This document shows positions 1-7,370 of a DNA stretch of 60,895 nucleotides, in pieces. The notes under the pieces were generated by a model that worked only from the letters and a program-made list of their open reading frames with translations, had not been told where the DNA came from and searched no databases. Every line of letters begins with the position of its first letter. Within the stretch, counting starts at the first letter, position 1. The position numbers were made by a program, and so were the translations under genes. This DNA is from Nitrospirota bacterium. GTDB taxonomy: Bacteria; Nitrospirota; Thermodesulfovibrionia; Thermodesulfovibrionales; UBA9159. The stretch is taken from the NCBI GenBank assembly GCA_021790195.1, contig JAJYIF010000021.1:1-60895 (forward strand), read 5' to 3'.

Positions 1-33
1 ACCCTTGAAATCAAGTTTGCTAACCTTCTTCAT
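1..33 (-). CDS. 5' end of an unidentified gene running off the left edge
   Basis: Reading leftward, an ATG at 33-31 opens a frame beginning MKKVSKLDFKG that stays open to the window edge. It is preceded by a strong Shine-Dalgarno AGGAGG (complement of 41-46) at a spacing of 7, which decides the start. Only eleven residues are visible, so no function can be assigned. Confidence 0.5.
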   Translation of the reverse strand, partial: MKKVSKLDFKG

Positions 34-348
34 GGCAAGTCCTCCTCTCGATTTGTTGAATCTGTCCCGATACAACATACTCGATCGGGGGACTTGTCTT
101 CTACCTTTTAATCATAGGGTCTGGATGGTTCTGTTGCCTCACGCGAAGTGAAAGTGCATGAGGTTATCCCCTCGCTTTATAGAATCAGCGTATCAGAGAG
201 GGGTAACCGAGTCAAGGTCTAATTGCCCGAACAATCCTGGACGCTTCCCGATGAAGCGAAAGGGGGATTCAGTCCTCGGAGATTTGACGGTTTTTGAGGT
301 ATTATGATAAAGTAAAAAGCTTTCTAAATACTCTAAATCATTGATTTT
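34..348. other. Intergenic region between a leftward gene and the tRNA pair
   Basis: No coding frame is convincing here. The leftward half forms the leader of the partial gene at 1-33 and is GC-rich near 55-200. The right end carries the probable tRNA promoter. I recognise no riboswitch family. Confidence 0.4.
284..311 (+). promoter_or_regulatory. Probable sigma-70 promoter of the tRNA-Gln/tRNA-Glu unit
   Basis: TTGACG at 284-289 is followed after 16 bp by GATAAA at 306-311, about 37 bp before the mature tRNA-Gln. The -35 box is good and the -10 box is weak (4 of 6), so the assignment is tentative. Confidence 0.45.
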
Positions 349-422
349 TGGGGAGTCGTCCAATGGCAGGACGGCAGACTCTGGATCTGCTTATAGGGGT
401 TCGAATCCTCTCTCCCCAGCCA
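349..422 (+). tRNA. tRNA-Gln (CTG anticodon)
   Basis: A 74-nt cloverleaf with CCA encoded. The acceptor stem pairs TGGGGAG with CTCCCCA. The anticodon stem GCAGA/TCTGC closes a loop with anticodon CTG at 381-383. The T arm contains GGTTCGAATCC. It lies 3 bp before a tRNA-Glu gene, so the two are probably co-transcribed. Confidence 0.95.
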
Positions 423-425
423 GAT

Positions 426-501
426 GGTCCCATCGTCTAGAGGCCTAGGACGTGGCCCTCTCAAGGCTAAAACACGGGTTCGAATCCCGTTGGGACCGCC
501 A
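426..501 (+). tRNA. tRNA-Glu (CTC anticodon)
   Basis: A 76-nt cloverleaf with CCA encoded. The acceptor stem is GGTCCCA/TGGGACC, the anticodon CTC is at 460-462 inside the loop CTCTCAA, and the T arm contains GGGTTCGAATCCC. It immediately follows tRNA-Gln in the same orientation. Confidence 0.95.
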
Positions 502-668
502 ATCTCTTTGTGCCGAGATCGTATCTTCGCACAATCAAGTTCTTAAACAAATAAAGGGCCGATAGAAATGCTTTTTTGAGGACAATATTCGCATTGTTTG
601 CCGTTATGGAATTGTAGTAGAATTTGTCAAAACAGGTAGAAGATACGATCAGTAGCCATTCAGTTCTA

Positions 669-1205
669 ATGAAGAAACAGAACTTCTTTCTGCATCCGTT
701 TCATAAGACCGGGAGCGAGCGGATCATTATTCAGGGAGAAATCGGACGTAAAGACGGTACGCTTTCACTGACCTGCTCAATATCCGGCTGTCTGTCTGAT
801 GTCCTGCTTCCGAAAACAACCGGGTCGCCGGAGCGCCGGGACAGGCTGTGGGAAGAGACGTGCTTTGAGTTCTTCATCGGCCCTGTGGGCTATAAGCATT
901 ATTGGGAGTTCAATCTTTCACCCGCCGGCCACTGGAATGTCTATAGCTTCACATCTTACCGGGAAGGCATGAAAGCAGAGGCTGCCTTTGAATCCCTGCC
1001 GTTTGTCGTGCAACGAGAACCGGACAGTCTCAAAGTCAGCGTGGAACTTCCTCTGAAGTCCCTGATCGACAAAGATCAGGCGATCGACATCTCTGCCTGT
1101 GCAGTCATAAAGCAAAGTGATCAGACAATGAGTTATTGGGCGCTGAGCCACGCCGGACGCACGCCGGATTTCCACCTCAGAGATAGTTTTGGCATAAGGC
1201 TCTGA
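669..1205 (+). CDS. DOMON-like domain protein
   Basis: A protein of about 178 residues that resembles the DOMON-like type 9 family, a beta-sandwich found in bacterial proteins proposed to bind a ligand such as heme or sugar; the true role is unknown. Family-like features are the segment LWEETCFEFFIG, then YWEFNLSPAGHWNVYSF, and a C-terminal YWALSHAGRTPDFH. No signal peptide is visible, so it is probably cytoplasmic. The frame is open upstream to a TTG at 624. I chose ATG 669 because the protein then begins MKKQNFFLHPFH, as family members tend to, but no clear ribosome binding site supports either start. It converges on the O-methyltransferase gene, 15 bp away. Confidence 0.7.
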   Translation: MKKQNFFLHPFHKTGSERIIIQGEIGRKDGTLSLTCSISGCLSDVLLPKTTGSPERRDRLWEETCFEFFIGPVGYKHYWEFNLSPAGHWNVYSFTSYREGMKAEAAFESLPFVVQREPDSLKVSVELPLKSLIDKDQAIDISACAVIKQSDQTMSYWALSHAGRTPDFHLRDSFGIRL

Positions 1206-1220
1206 GGGCAGGCGCGCTTC

Positions 1221-1916
1221 TCAGCGTTTCCTTATCAGATAGATCCCGTCCCGGATGGTGAGAAACAGCTTCTCGGCGCGGCTGTCCGCATTCACAAGGT
1301 CGTTGAACTCCGCCATTGCGCGACTTGAGTCGTCCTGCGGACCGAAGACCCTTCCGTACCACAAGACATTGTCGGCAAGTATCAGTCCTCCGCTGTGCAA
1401 CATCCGCATCGCTTCCCTGTAATAGGCACTGTAGTTCTGCTTGTCGGCGTCTATGAAGACAAGATCGGTCTCCGCATCGGGCAGGTCCTTCAGGATTTCG
1501 AGGGCCTCTCCCAGGCGAAGGGTGATCTTTGATCCACTCTGACTCCGGTCGAAAAAGCCCTGAGCGATCTTCGCGTGATCGGGATTGTGCTCGATGGTAA
1601 TGACGCGGCCGTCATCGGGAAGGACTTCTGCCATGGCGAGGGCAGAGTAGCCTGTGAATGTGCCGACCTCGACAATCCGTCTCGCGCCTGACAATTGGGC
1701 CACGAACTGCAGGAACCTGCCTTCGACCCGGCCGGTGAGCATATTAGGAAAGGGCGTCTTTGTTAGTGTAAAGGATTCGATCTCCTCAAGGAGAGGTGAG
1801 AGCGGCGATGTATGGGCTAATGCATATCCTTCCGCCTCCCCGGCCACCATGTCCATGTAGGAATATATGCCGGCGCCTTTGACTTTTCTGTCCGAGGCCG
1901 GGTGGTCCTGGTTCAT
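1221..1916 (-). CDS. Class I SAM-dependent O-methyltransferase
   Basis: A 231-residue protein of the bacterial/plant O-methyltransferase family 3 (caffeoyl-CoA and catechol O-methyltransferase type), which moves a methyl group from S-adenosylmethionine to a hydroxyl group. Visible motifs are the SAM-binding motif VEVGTFTGYSALAMA, the acidic end of the next strand (ITIEHNPDHA), and VFIDADKQNYSAYY, whose Asp residues coordinate the divalent metal in this family, followed by LILADNVLWYGRV. Length matches the family. The frame extends to a GTG at 1943, but ATG 1916 sits 7 bp downstream of a TATACT box (complement of 1924-1929), which suggests a leaderless mRNA. The natural substrate cannot be told. 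Confidence 0.88.
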   Translation of the reverse strand: MNQDHPASDRKVKGAGIYSYMDMVAGEAEGYALAHTSPLSPLLEEIESFTLTKTPFPNMLTGRVEGRFLQFVAQLSGARRIVEVGTFTGYSALAMAEVLPDDGRVITIEHNPDHAKIAQGFFDRSQSGSKITLRLGEALEILKDLPDAETDLVFIDADKQNYSAYYREAMRMLHSGGLILADNVLWYGRVFGPQDDSSRAMAEFNDLVNADSRAEKLFLTIRDGIYLIRKR

Positions 1917-1982
1917 ACGGGTTAGTATACCATCCGGCCGCACGTCGGTGCAGGCAGCAGTGGAGGCAAGTTCGTTCCGCGG

Positions 1983-2183
1983 TCAATCGCGGTAGTCGTA
2001 GTCCTGTTGCTCGTCGCGGTCCCTGTGTTCATGGTCCCGGTCGTAGTTGCGATCTCTGTGTTCCTCGTTCTCCCTGTACTCATCACGATGCCCCGGATAC
2101 TCGTCACCCCTGCGTTCAACGATGCAGCCCACGGATGCGAGCATAAGGCCCAGTCCTATAATTATCGCTAATCCTTTCTTCAT
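1983..2183 (-). CDS. Small putative lipoprotein rich in Asp, Arg and Glu
   Basis: A 66-residue protein with an N-terminal signal sequence (MKKGLAIIIGLGLMLASVGC) ending in a Cys that could be lipidated; the lipobox is imperfect because the -3 residue is Ser. The mature part is highly charged and low in complexity, dominated by HRD, YRD and DRD repeats, so it is probably unstructured. ATG 2183 was chosen because GGAGA lies 5 bp upstream and a good promoter lies at 2241-2268. It appears to be monocistronic. I do not recognise a family; a periplasmic role in ion binding or stress is possible but not shown. Confidence 0.7.
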   Translation of the reverse strand: MKKGLAIIIGLGLMLASVGCIVERRGDEYPGHRDEYRENEEHRDRNYDRDHEHRDRDEQQDYDYRD

Positions 2184-2240
2184 GGTTATCTCCTTTCGCT
2201 TCTTGCGTCTCACCAAAACCCGAACGTCCCCTTATCTAAA

Positions 2241-2268
2241 ATCATACTCCGGATTAGGACCTCGTCAA
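2241..2268 (-). promoter_or_regulatory. Promoter of the small lipoprotein gene
   Basis: Reading leftward, TTGACG (complement of 2263-2268), a 16-bp spacer and TATGAT (complement of 2241-2246) lie about 60 bp before the lipoprotein start. Confidence 0.55.
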
Positions 2269-2352
2269 AGCCCCTACAAAGGGAAGCAGGGTTACCTTGG
2301 TGACAGAACTCCCCATCTAATAAACAGGGACGAATTCGGGTATAATGAGGGC

Positions 2353-3090
2353 ATGAGACGTATCCATTATGCCCTGGTGGTCTTTCTCGTTTTAGCATGT
2401 TGCTATAGGATTTCTTCCGCCGAATCAGCCGTCTCCTCTGATGACGTCAAGTCCCTCGTCTCGAAGATTGTCACGGCGTACGGCGGCAAAGATGTCCTAG
2501 AAAAACTGAAGAGTGTGCATGCCTCAGGAAACATCGAGGCCTTTATGCGTCAGGATCACGGGACCTATGAGGTCTTCCTGAAGAGGCCGCGCAGGCTCCG
2601 GGTTGAGACTAAGTACCAGAACTCTTCGGAGACGAGGATATTAAACGGCGACGCCGGATACAGGGAAGCCGACGGTCTGCCCTTCTCGCAGGTAAAGGGA
2701 GACAGTCTTCTTGCGATGGTGTATCAATATAAGCACACGGACCTGCCTTACGGTCTGCTGAAGAACGCTTATTCGATAAAGATAAAGGGAGGAGAGGACC
2801 TTAACGGCAAACAGGTGGAGGTCCTGCATCTGACCGGCAGTGAGGGCCCTCCAATGGACATATACGTCGATGTCCGCACTTTCCTCATAGTGAAGGTCAC
2901 CGGCTATTTTGAGATGCCGGGCGGACAGTCGACCGCCTTGTCCGCGGAGTTTTCCGACTTCCGGAAGGTGGACGGCGCGGTCTTCCCTTTCAGGATCACG
3001 AATTTTGCTGGCGGATTCAAGATAGCGGAGACCGTGATGAAGTCTTACAAGATCAATCCCCCCATGCCCGATTCGCTCTTTAAGCCCTGA
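2353..3090 (+). CDS. Exported LolA-like / outer-membrane lipoprotein-sorting-type protein
   Basis: A 245-residue protein with a cleavable signal peptide (MRRIHYALVVFLVLACCYRISSAES) and a mature part typical of LolA-fold periplasmic proteins: an N-terminal helix (LVSKIVTAYGGKDVLEKLKSV) followed by alternating strands such as VHASGNIEAF and YEVFLKRPRRLRVET, and a C-terminal DFRKVDGAVFPFRI. These proteins form an open beta-barrel that binds lipids or hydrophobic ligands. The frame runs upstream to 2047, but that stretch lies opposite the lipoprotein gene and lacks coding character. ATG 2353 sits 6 bp after a TATAAT box at 2341-2346, so translation is probably from a leaderless mRNA. No lol genes are adjacent, so the ligand is unknown. 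Confidence 0.72.
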   Translation: MRRIHYALVVFLVLACCYRISSAESAVSSDDVKSLVSKIVTAYGGKDVLEKLKSVHASGNIEAFMRQDHGTYEVFLKRPRRLRVETKYQNSSETRILNGDAGYREADGLPFSQVKGDSLLAMVYQYKHTDLPYGLLKNAYSIKIKGGEDLNGKQVEVLHLTGSEGPPMDIYVDVRTFLIVKVTGYFEMPGGQSTALSAEFSDFRKVDGAVFPFRITNFAGGFKIAETVMKSYKINPPMPDSLFKP

Positions 3091-3102
3091 CCCTCCGGCA
3101 GG

Positions 3103-3915
3103 TCAAGCTTCGATGATCCCGCCAAAGACCTTTCTTGCCACTTCAAGAAGGATGGGCTGGAGGGCGCTGTTTCCCGCGATGATGTTCCCGGTGGAAAGAA
3201 AGCCCTTTCCGCCTCCGAAATCTGTGACAATGCCTCCGGCCTCGGTTACTAGCAGGCTCCCCGCTGCCACGTCCCACGGGCTGAGCTTCAGTTCGAAAAA
3301 ACCCTCTACGCGGCCAGCCGCAAGATATGCAAGGTCAATTGCCGCAGACCCTGCACGACGTATATCGCTCACCTCTTCGAAGACGGTCCTGAACATCCTC
3401 AGGTAGTCATCTATCAGGCCCTTAGCCCGGAAAGGAAATCCGGTGGCAACTAGACTCCTGTCGGGAGCAGTGATCCCGGAGACATGAATTTGTCTTTTGT
3501 TCAGGAAGGCGCCGTCTCCCCTGACAGCGCTGAAGACCTCATTACGAAAGGGGTCGAAGACAACGCCGAGGACAATCTCGCCGTCAGACTCCAGGGCTAT
3601 CGATACCGAAAACATCGGATATCCATGGATGTAATTGGTTGTGCCGTCGAGCGGGTCGATGATCCACCTGTAACCGCCAGGTCCTTCCTTCAGACCTTCT
3701 TCGGTCAGGATGCGATGACCGGGGTGGCGGTCCCTGATCGTCTGCACGATCACCTCTTCGGACCGGCGGTCGACCTCTGTAACAAAATCGAATGCCGCCT
3801 TGGTCTGCACATCGGCTGCCGAGAGCCGGCCGAGGTCTTGCAGAATAATATCTCCGGCCAGCCTTGCAGCGGTTGAGGCAGTCGAGAGAAAATCATCAAT
3901 AGAGTCAGAGGTCAT
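3103..3915 (-). CDS. suhB: Inositol monophosphatase family protein (SuhB-like)
   Basis: A 270-residue Mg-dependent sugar phosphatase of the inositol monophosphatase superfamily. It carries the metal-binding signatures EEGL (about residue 70), the family motif WIIDPLDGTTNYIHGYP (about 80-96) and the C-terminal SPWDVAAGSLLVTEAGG (about 210-226), so all catalytic acids are present. Likely substrates are myo-inositol 1-phosphate or related phosphates; fructose-1,6-bisphosphatase or NADP phosphatase activity is possible in this superfamily. The ATG start at 3915 lies 8 bp after a TATATC box, again compatible with a very short leader. It follows the VOC gene in the same direction at a gap of 42 bp. 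Confidence 0.88.
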   Translation of the reverse strand: MTSDSIDDFLSTASTAARLAGDIILQDLGRLSAADVQTKAAFDFVTEVDRRSEEVIVQTIRDRHPGHRILTEEGLKEGPGGYRWIIDPLDGTTNYIHGYPMFSVSIALESDGEIVLGVVFDPFRNEVFSAVRGDGAFLNKRQIHVSGITAPDRSLVATGFPFRAKGLIDDYLRMFRTVFEEVSDIRRAGSAAIDLAYLAAGRVEGFFELKLSPWDVAAGSLLVTEAGGIVTDFGGGKGFLSTGNIIAGNSALQPILLEVARKVFGGIIEA

Positions 3916-3957
3916 GCATAAATGATATAGGATTCAGGCTCAAAGTTCCAAATTCGG

Positions 3958-4362
3958 CTATTGACGCTGCTTGAGCTCGACGAGATTGCCTGAAAAGTCC
4001 TCGATGAAATAGACAGTCCTTCCTCCCCGTTCAGCTGATATTACCTTTACTTTGTTATCCTTCGCCTTTGCGAGCAGGGCGGCAAGGTCATGAACCAGGA
4101 GGCAGAAATGGGGGACCGACGGCGAGGGACCGCTGAAGTCCGGCACGATGAATATCTCGACCCTCGCGTCTTCTATGCCGTAGACCAGCATCCTTATCTC
4201 GCGATCGACGGCGAAGAGCTGTCTTGAGAGGCCCGGCGGGACGGAGGATTCCTTTATTTTTTCAAGACCGAGGATGTCACTATAGAAGCGGACTGCGCCG
4301 TCCTCGTCTTTGTTCATTATCCCTACGTGGTCGAGGACCACGGATCTTCCCGATCCTGCCAC
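3958..4362 (-). CDS. VOC (glyoxalase/bleomycin resistance) superfamily protein
   Basis: A 134-residue two-module protein of the vicinal oxygen chelate superfamily. It starts with LDHVGIMNKDEDGAVRFYSDILGLEK, the typical first beta-alpha-beta module with a metal-ligand His, and ends with VYFIEDFSGNLVELKQR, with the usual terminal Glu ligand. Methylmalonyl-CoA epimerase and glyoxalase I share this fold, but nothing in the neighbourhood selects between them. Start is GTG at 4362, which directly follows the TAA of the upstream small gene, so translation is very probably coupled. Confidence 0.78.
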   Translation of the reverse strand: MAGSGRSVVLDHVGIMNKDEDGAVRFYSDILGLEKIKESSVPPGLSRQLFAVDREIRMLVYGIEDARVEIFIVPDFSGPSPSVPHFCLLVHDLAALLAKAKDNKVKVISAERGGRTVYFIEDFSGNLVELKQRQ

Positions 4363-4560
4363 TTAAGCCTGCGTCACCGCGACGAGCGCTACCCCGAGTT
4401 TCTTCTCCGCGTCCCTGATCTGGGCGAGTTCATCCTCTCTCAGGGAACTGACCCCGATGTCCCCGCAGGAAAACGCGATGATGGTCTTACCCAATTTCTT
4501 TTCGAGAGACTGGACAGCCGAGACCTTTTCTTTGTCGAGATGTGCCAAAATGCATAGCAT
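4363..4560 (-). CDS. Small conserved-looking protein coupled to the VOC gene
   Basis: A 65-residue soluble protein beginning MLCILAHLDKEKVSAV, with a helix-rich, charged sequence. I do not recognise a family. Evidence that it is real is a strong AAGGAGG ribosome binding site about 7 bp upstream of the ATG, and a TAA stop abutting the GTG start of the downstream VOC gene. There are no membrane segments or metal motifs; one Cys occurs in AFSCGDIG. Confidence 0.6.
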   Translation of the reverse strand: MLCILAHLDKEKVSAVQSLEKKLGKTIIAFSCGDIGVSSLREDELAQIRDAEKKLGVALVAVTQA

Positions 4561-4680
4561 AACAACCTCCTTTTAAGCCCATCATATTTCATTAATATCT
4601 TCATGTCAATATATCTCAATACGGCGCAGGCTCTTCCCCTCGCCGTGCAGCGGGAAATGGGTTATGATATGAGACGATAC

Positions 4681-5427
4681 ATGGCAGGCAGCGTGCTTTC
4701 TGTAAGAAATATCTGTAAAGCTTACGGCGACACGGTCGCGGTGGACGGTATTTCGTTTGATATCGCCGAAAACGAGATAGTCGGTCTTCTCGGCCCGAAC
4801 GGGGCGGGCAAGACGACGACCATCAACATGACTCTCGGCGTGCTCGAACCGACCTCCGGCTCCGTCTATATAGAGGGCGTCGACCTCCGGGCGCAGCGGT
4901 CCCGGGCGCTCAGGCGGACCAACTTCGCGGCCGTATACGCCCCTTTGCCGGGGAACCTGACGGTGTATCAAAACCTGCGCATCTTCGGGCTTATCTATGG
5001 GGTGAAGGACCTGGCGGGGCGCATCGATATGCTGCTCGATCATTTCGACCTTGGCGTGTTCCGGGGCGTGAAGAGCGGGGTGTTGTCTTCCGGAGAACAG
5101 ACTCGCCTGGGTCTCGCCAAGGCCATGCTCAACAGACCGCGCCTGCTTCTACTGGACGAGCCCACCGCGTCTCTCGATCCGGCTTCGTCGCGCGAGATTC
5201 GCGGAAAGATCCGCGAGTTTGCAAAGCGGGGCGACAGCGGTGTGTTGTGGACCTCGCACAACATGTATGAGGTGGAGGAAGTCTGCGACCGGGTGCTCTT
5301 TCTCTCGCACGGGAAGATCTTGCTCGAAGGAGACCCGAAGACTCTGCCGCGCGAGCACGGTGAAGAGACGCTCGAGGAGCTCTTCATCGCCGTGGCGCGT
5401 GAAAGGCTCATGTCCGGGGAGGGCTAG
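4681..5427 (+). CDS. ABC-2 type transporter ATP-binding protein
   Basis: A 248-residue ATPase subunit of an ABC exporter of the DrrA/NodI type. It has the Walker A GPNGAGKTT (about residues 39-47), a signature loop LSSGEQTRL instead of the usual LSGGQ, Walker B LLLLDEPTASLDP and an H-loop His in WTSHNM. It couples ATP hydrolysis to substrate export by the permease encoded 3 bp downstream. The frame is open to 4603, but the protein aligned with relatives should start near MAGSVLSVRN, so I use ATG 4681; ATG 4669 is an alternative. A TATGAT at 4663-4668 just upstream favours a short or absent leader. Substrate unknown: a lipid, polysaccharide or drug is possible. Confidence 0.88.
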   Translation: MAGSVLSVRNICKAYGDTVAVDGISFDIAENEIVGLLGPNGAGKTTTINMTLGVLEPTSGSVYIEGVDLRAQRSRALRRTNFAAVYAPLPGNLTVYQNLRIFGLIYGVKDLAGRIDMLLDHFDLGVFRGVKSGVLSSGEQTRLGLAKAMLNRPRLLLLDEPTASLDPASSREIRGKIREFAKRGDSGVLWTSHNMYEVEEVCDRVLFLSHGKILLEGDPKTLPREHGEETLEELFIAVARERLMSGEG

Positions 5428-5430
5428 CTT

Positions 5431-6231
5431 ATGCATTCTAGTCGCGTCGCGGCCGTCGTGCTTCGCCAGTTCTATCTAATAAGAGGGAGCCTCTCCCGGG
5501 TGCTCCCCCTGTTTGTCTGGGTCGCGATCGACATGGTGCTCTGGGGGTTCATTACGAAATATCTCAATGCCGTTGCTGCGTCAGGCATCAATTTCGTCCC
5601 CATGCTCCTCGGGGCGGTTCTCCTATGGGACTTCCTGGTAAGGGTGATGCAGGGCGTAACGATGGCCTTTTTCGAGGATGTCTGGTCGCGCAATTTCCTC
5701 AATATCTTCGCCACGCCCCTGACCATCTCGGAATATCTCGGCGGTCTTGTGATTTCTAGCATTGCCACGAGCTCGGTCGGTCTGATCGTGATGATTGTCC
5801 TGGCGACCTCGCTCTTCGGTCTGTCCGTCTTCAGCAGCCTTATGCTTATTCCGTTCCTCCTCCTGCTCTTTCTGTTCGGGATCGCCCTCGGCATTTGCGG
5901 CAGCGCAGTGGTCCTGCGGTTCGGACCGGCATCGGAATGGTTCATCTGGCCGGTCCCGGCGCTTATAGCGCCGTTCGCAGCTGTCTTCTACCCGCTGTCG
6001 ACGCTTCCTCAGTGGATGCGCTATATCTCGCTGCTGTTGCCGCCGTCTTACGTATTCGAAAACCTGAGGGCGATCGTCTCGGGAGGAGCAGCCTCGGAAA
6101 GCGCTCTTCTGTGGGGCGGATGCCTGGCCGCTCTTTATGTCCTTCTGGCATGCCGGTTCTTTGTGCTCACGTATCGGCGCGCGGTCCGCACGGGCCTTAT
6201 CGCCCGCTACAGCGCGGAGACCGTGAGTTAG
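5431..6231 (+). CDS. ABC-2 type transporter permease
   Basis: A 266-residue integral membrane protein with about six hydrophobic segments, including LFVWVAIDMVLWGFI, LLGAVLLWDFLV, LVGLIVMIVLATSLF-like and LMLIPFLLLLFLFGIALGI. It matches the ABC-2 membrane fold by size and by the segment FYPLSTLPQWMRYISLLLPPSYVFENLRAI near the C-terminus, which is characteristic of this family. It pairs with the ATPase immediately upstream; GGAGGG inside the end of that gene serves as ribosome binding site. A dimer of each subunit would form an exporter. Nothing nearby identifies the cargo. Confidence 0.85.
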   Translation: MHSSRVAAVVLRQFYLIRGSLSRVLPLFVWVAIDMVLWGFITKYLNAVAASGINFVPMLLGAVLLWDFLVRVMQGVTMAFFEDVWSRNFLNIFATPLTISEYLGGLVISSIATSSVGLIVMIVLATSLFGLSVFSSLMLIPFLLLLFLFGIALGICGSAVVLRFGPASEWFIWPVPALIAPFAAVFYPLSTLPQWMRYISLLLPPSYVFENLRAIVSGGAASESALLWGGCLAALYVLLACRFFVLTYRRAVRTGLIARYSAETVS

Positions 6232-6582
6232 ACGCTTTTTGCGGTCTGGTCGAGGCAGACCGCGACAAGAGTTACCAAGGTTCTCATAATGATGTAGACA
6301 TCATTACAATCACGCTCCGACAGGCTCGGGGTGGCATGTCGTGGCGCGCCTGCCGAACCATATCCGGACTATTTCGAGACTATTAATATCGGGCCGGGAA
6401 TTCCGTCAGCAAGAAGAACGACCATTTTAGATTTGAAAACGATTGTTGTCTTTTATGCATCGTTTACAATCTTGCATCTTCCGTTCTTATTGGATGATCG
6501 TTCACAAATGTGCATCAGTTGTTGTAGATTTTAATTTTTTTGTTGACAAATAAAAAATTTTGGTATATAACTGTATAGAAGG
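6232..6582. other. Intergenic stretch after the ABC permease
   Basis: About 350 bp with no convincing gene. A 7-bp stem (6241-6247 with 6257-6263) follows the permease stop but lacks a T tract. The right third is AT-rich and carries the promoter of the next gene at 6543-6571. Confidence 0.5.
6543..6571 (+). promoter_or_regulatory. Strong sigma-70 promoter of the HTH/NTase-like regulator
   Basis: TTGACA at 6543-6548, a 17-bp spacer and TATAAC at 6566-6571. The expected start site is near 6578, only 5-11 bases before the start codon. Confidence 0.75.
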
Positions 6583-6588
6583 ATGAAG

Positions 6589-7134
6589 ATGCTAAAGAGT
6601 CTTTTTTCATCGTCCATACGCGCAGATGTTCTTTCACTGCTCCTGAACAGTCCGGACGAGAAGTTCTACGTCCGCGAGATAGCGAAGCTCCTCAGGAAGA
6701 ATCCATCCGGGGTGAAGAGGGAACTCGACAACCTCGAAAAGATGGGAATCGTAGTCAGTGAGAAAGTCGCCAACCTGAAATACTTTCAAGCCGAAAAAGA
6801 GTCTCCCCTTTTCTCCGAACTGAAGAACCTCATCACCAAGTCCCTCGGTCTGCCCGGGGCCATCAAGGCGGTTATAAGGGCCGCCGGCGCAAAGGGCGCC
6901 TTCATATACGGACCCTATGCCGAGGGTGAAGACGTAGAAACGGTCGACCTGTTTGTGATAGGCGCCTCACCCGCGGTAGCGAAAGGCATCAAAGACCTTG
7001 AAAAGAAATTCAGCCAGAAGATAAATTGCACACTGATGGATGAAGACGAGTATAAAGCCAAGCGGAGGAAAAAAGACGCGGCTTTGAAAAGACTTCTTTC
7101 AGGGAAGCGTATCTCCCTTATAGGAAGAATTTAA
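6589..7134 (+). CDS. Winged-helix regulator with a degenerate nucleotidyltransferase-like domain
   Basis: A 181-residue protein in two parts. Residues 1-80 form an ArsR/MarR-like winged helix (LFSSSIRADVLSLLLNSPD, then YVREIAKLLRKNPSGVKREL and a wing ending YFQAE). Residues 85-181 resemble the minimal nucleotidyltransferase fold, but the family motif GSxARGExxxxSDxDL is replaced by GPYAEGEDVETVDLFVIG, so the catalytic Gly-Ser and one Asp are lost. It is probably a DNA-binding regulator with a non-catalytic domain. ATG 6589 is preferred to 6583 because AGAAGG at 6577-6582 is then spaced by 6. The next gene encodes a tiny basic peptide, which it may control or accompany. Confidence 0.78.
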   Translation: MLKSLFSSSIRADVLSLLLNSPDEKFYVREIAKLLRKNPSGVKRELDNLEKMGIVVSEKVANLKYFQAEKESPLFSELKNLITKSLGLPGAIKAVIRAAGAKGAFIYGPYAEGEDVETVDLFVIGASPAVAKGIKDLEKKFSQKINCTLMDEDEYKAKRRKKDAALKRLLSGKRISLIGRI

Positions 7135-7177
7135 CAGGCTTCCCCGGTTATCCCGGGGATAGAAAGGGGGTGAAATA

Positions 7178-7252
7178 ATGGCAACAAAGAAAGCAGCAGC
7201 GAAGAAACCGGCGGCGAAGAAGACGGCGAAGAAGACCGCAAAGAAGAAATAG
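7178..7252 (+). CDS. 24-residue Lys/Ala-rich histone H1-like peptide
   Basis: A very short frame, MATKKAAAKK followed by PAAKKTAKKTAKKK, with 12 Lys, 7 Ala and only Thr, Pro and Met otherwise. It has a good ribosome binding site (AAAGGGGGTGAA ending 5 bp before ATG) and a strong terminator 20 bp after the stop, which supports a real expressed gene. The composition is that of the C-terminal tails of bacterial histone H1-like proteins (AlgP, Hc1), which bind DNA by charge. On its own it is far shorter than these, so it may be a nucleoid-binding peptide. It lies 43 bp downstream of the winged-helix regulator and is probably in the same transcript. Confidence 0.68.
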   Translation: MATKKAAAKKPAAKKTAKKTAKKK

Positions 7253-7272
7253 GAACTCTCTATGGAACTTAG

Positions 7273-7307
7273 GGCTGGAGAAGGGCATTCTCCAGCCTCT
7301 TTTTTTG
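7273..7307 (+). terminator. Rho-independent terminator
   Basis: A perfect 10-bp stem (GGCTGGAGAA, 7273-7282, with TTCTCCAGCC, 7288-7297), 5-base loop, followed by TCTTTTTTT. It ends the regulator/basic-peptide unit. Confidence 0.92.
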
Positions 7308-7370
7308 CCTTGCGGTCTTCCTTAGATATAAAACCCCATTTCCCGGAAAAATTCAAGGGAAATTTATAAC

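Noticed and set aside
2047-2352. Upstream extension of the LolA-like protein frame
   Set aside because: It lies opposite the lipoprotein gene, has low-complexity translation, and a TATAAT box stands directly before the internal ATG 2353.
6241-6263. Hairpin after the ABC permease as a terminator
   Set aside because: A 7-bp stem exists but no T tract follows on either strand.
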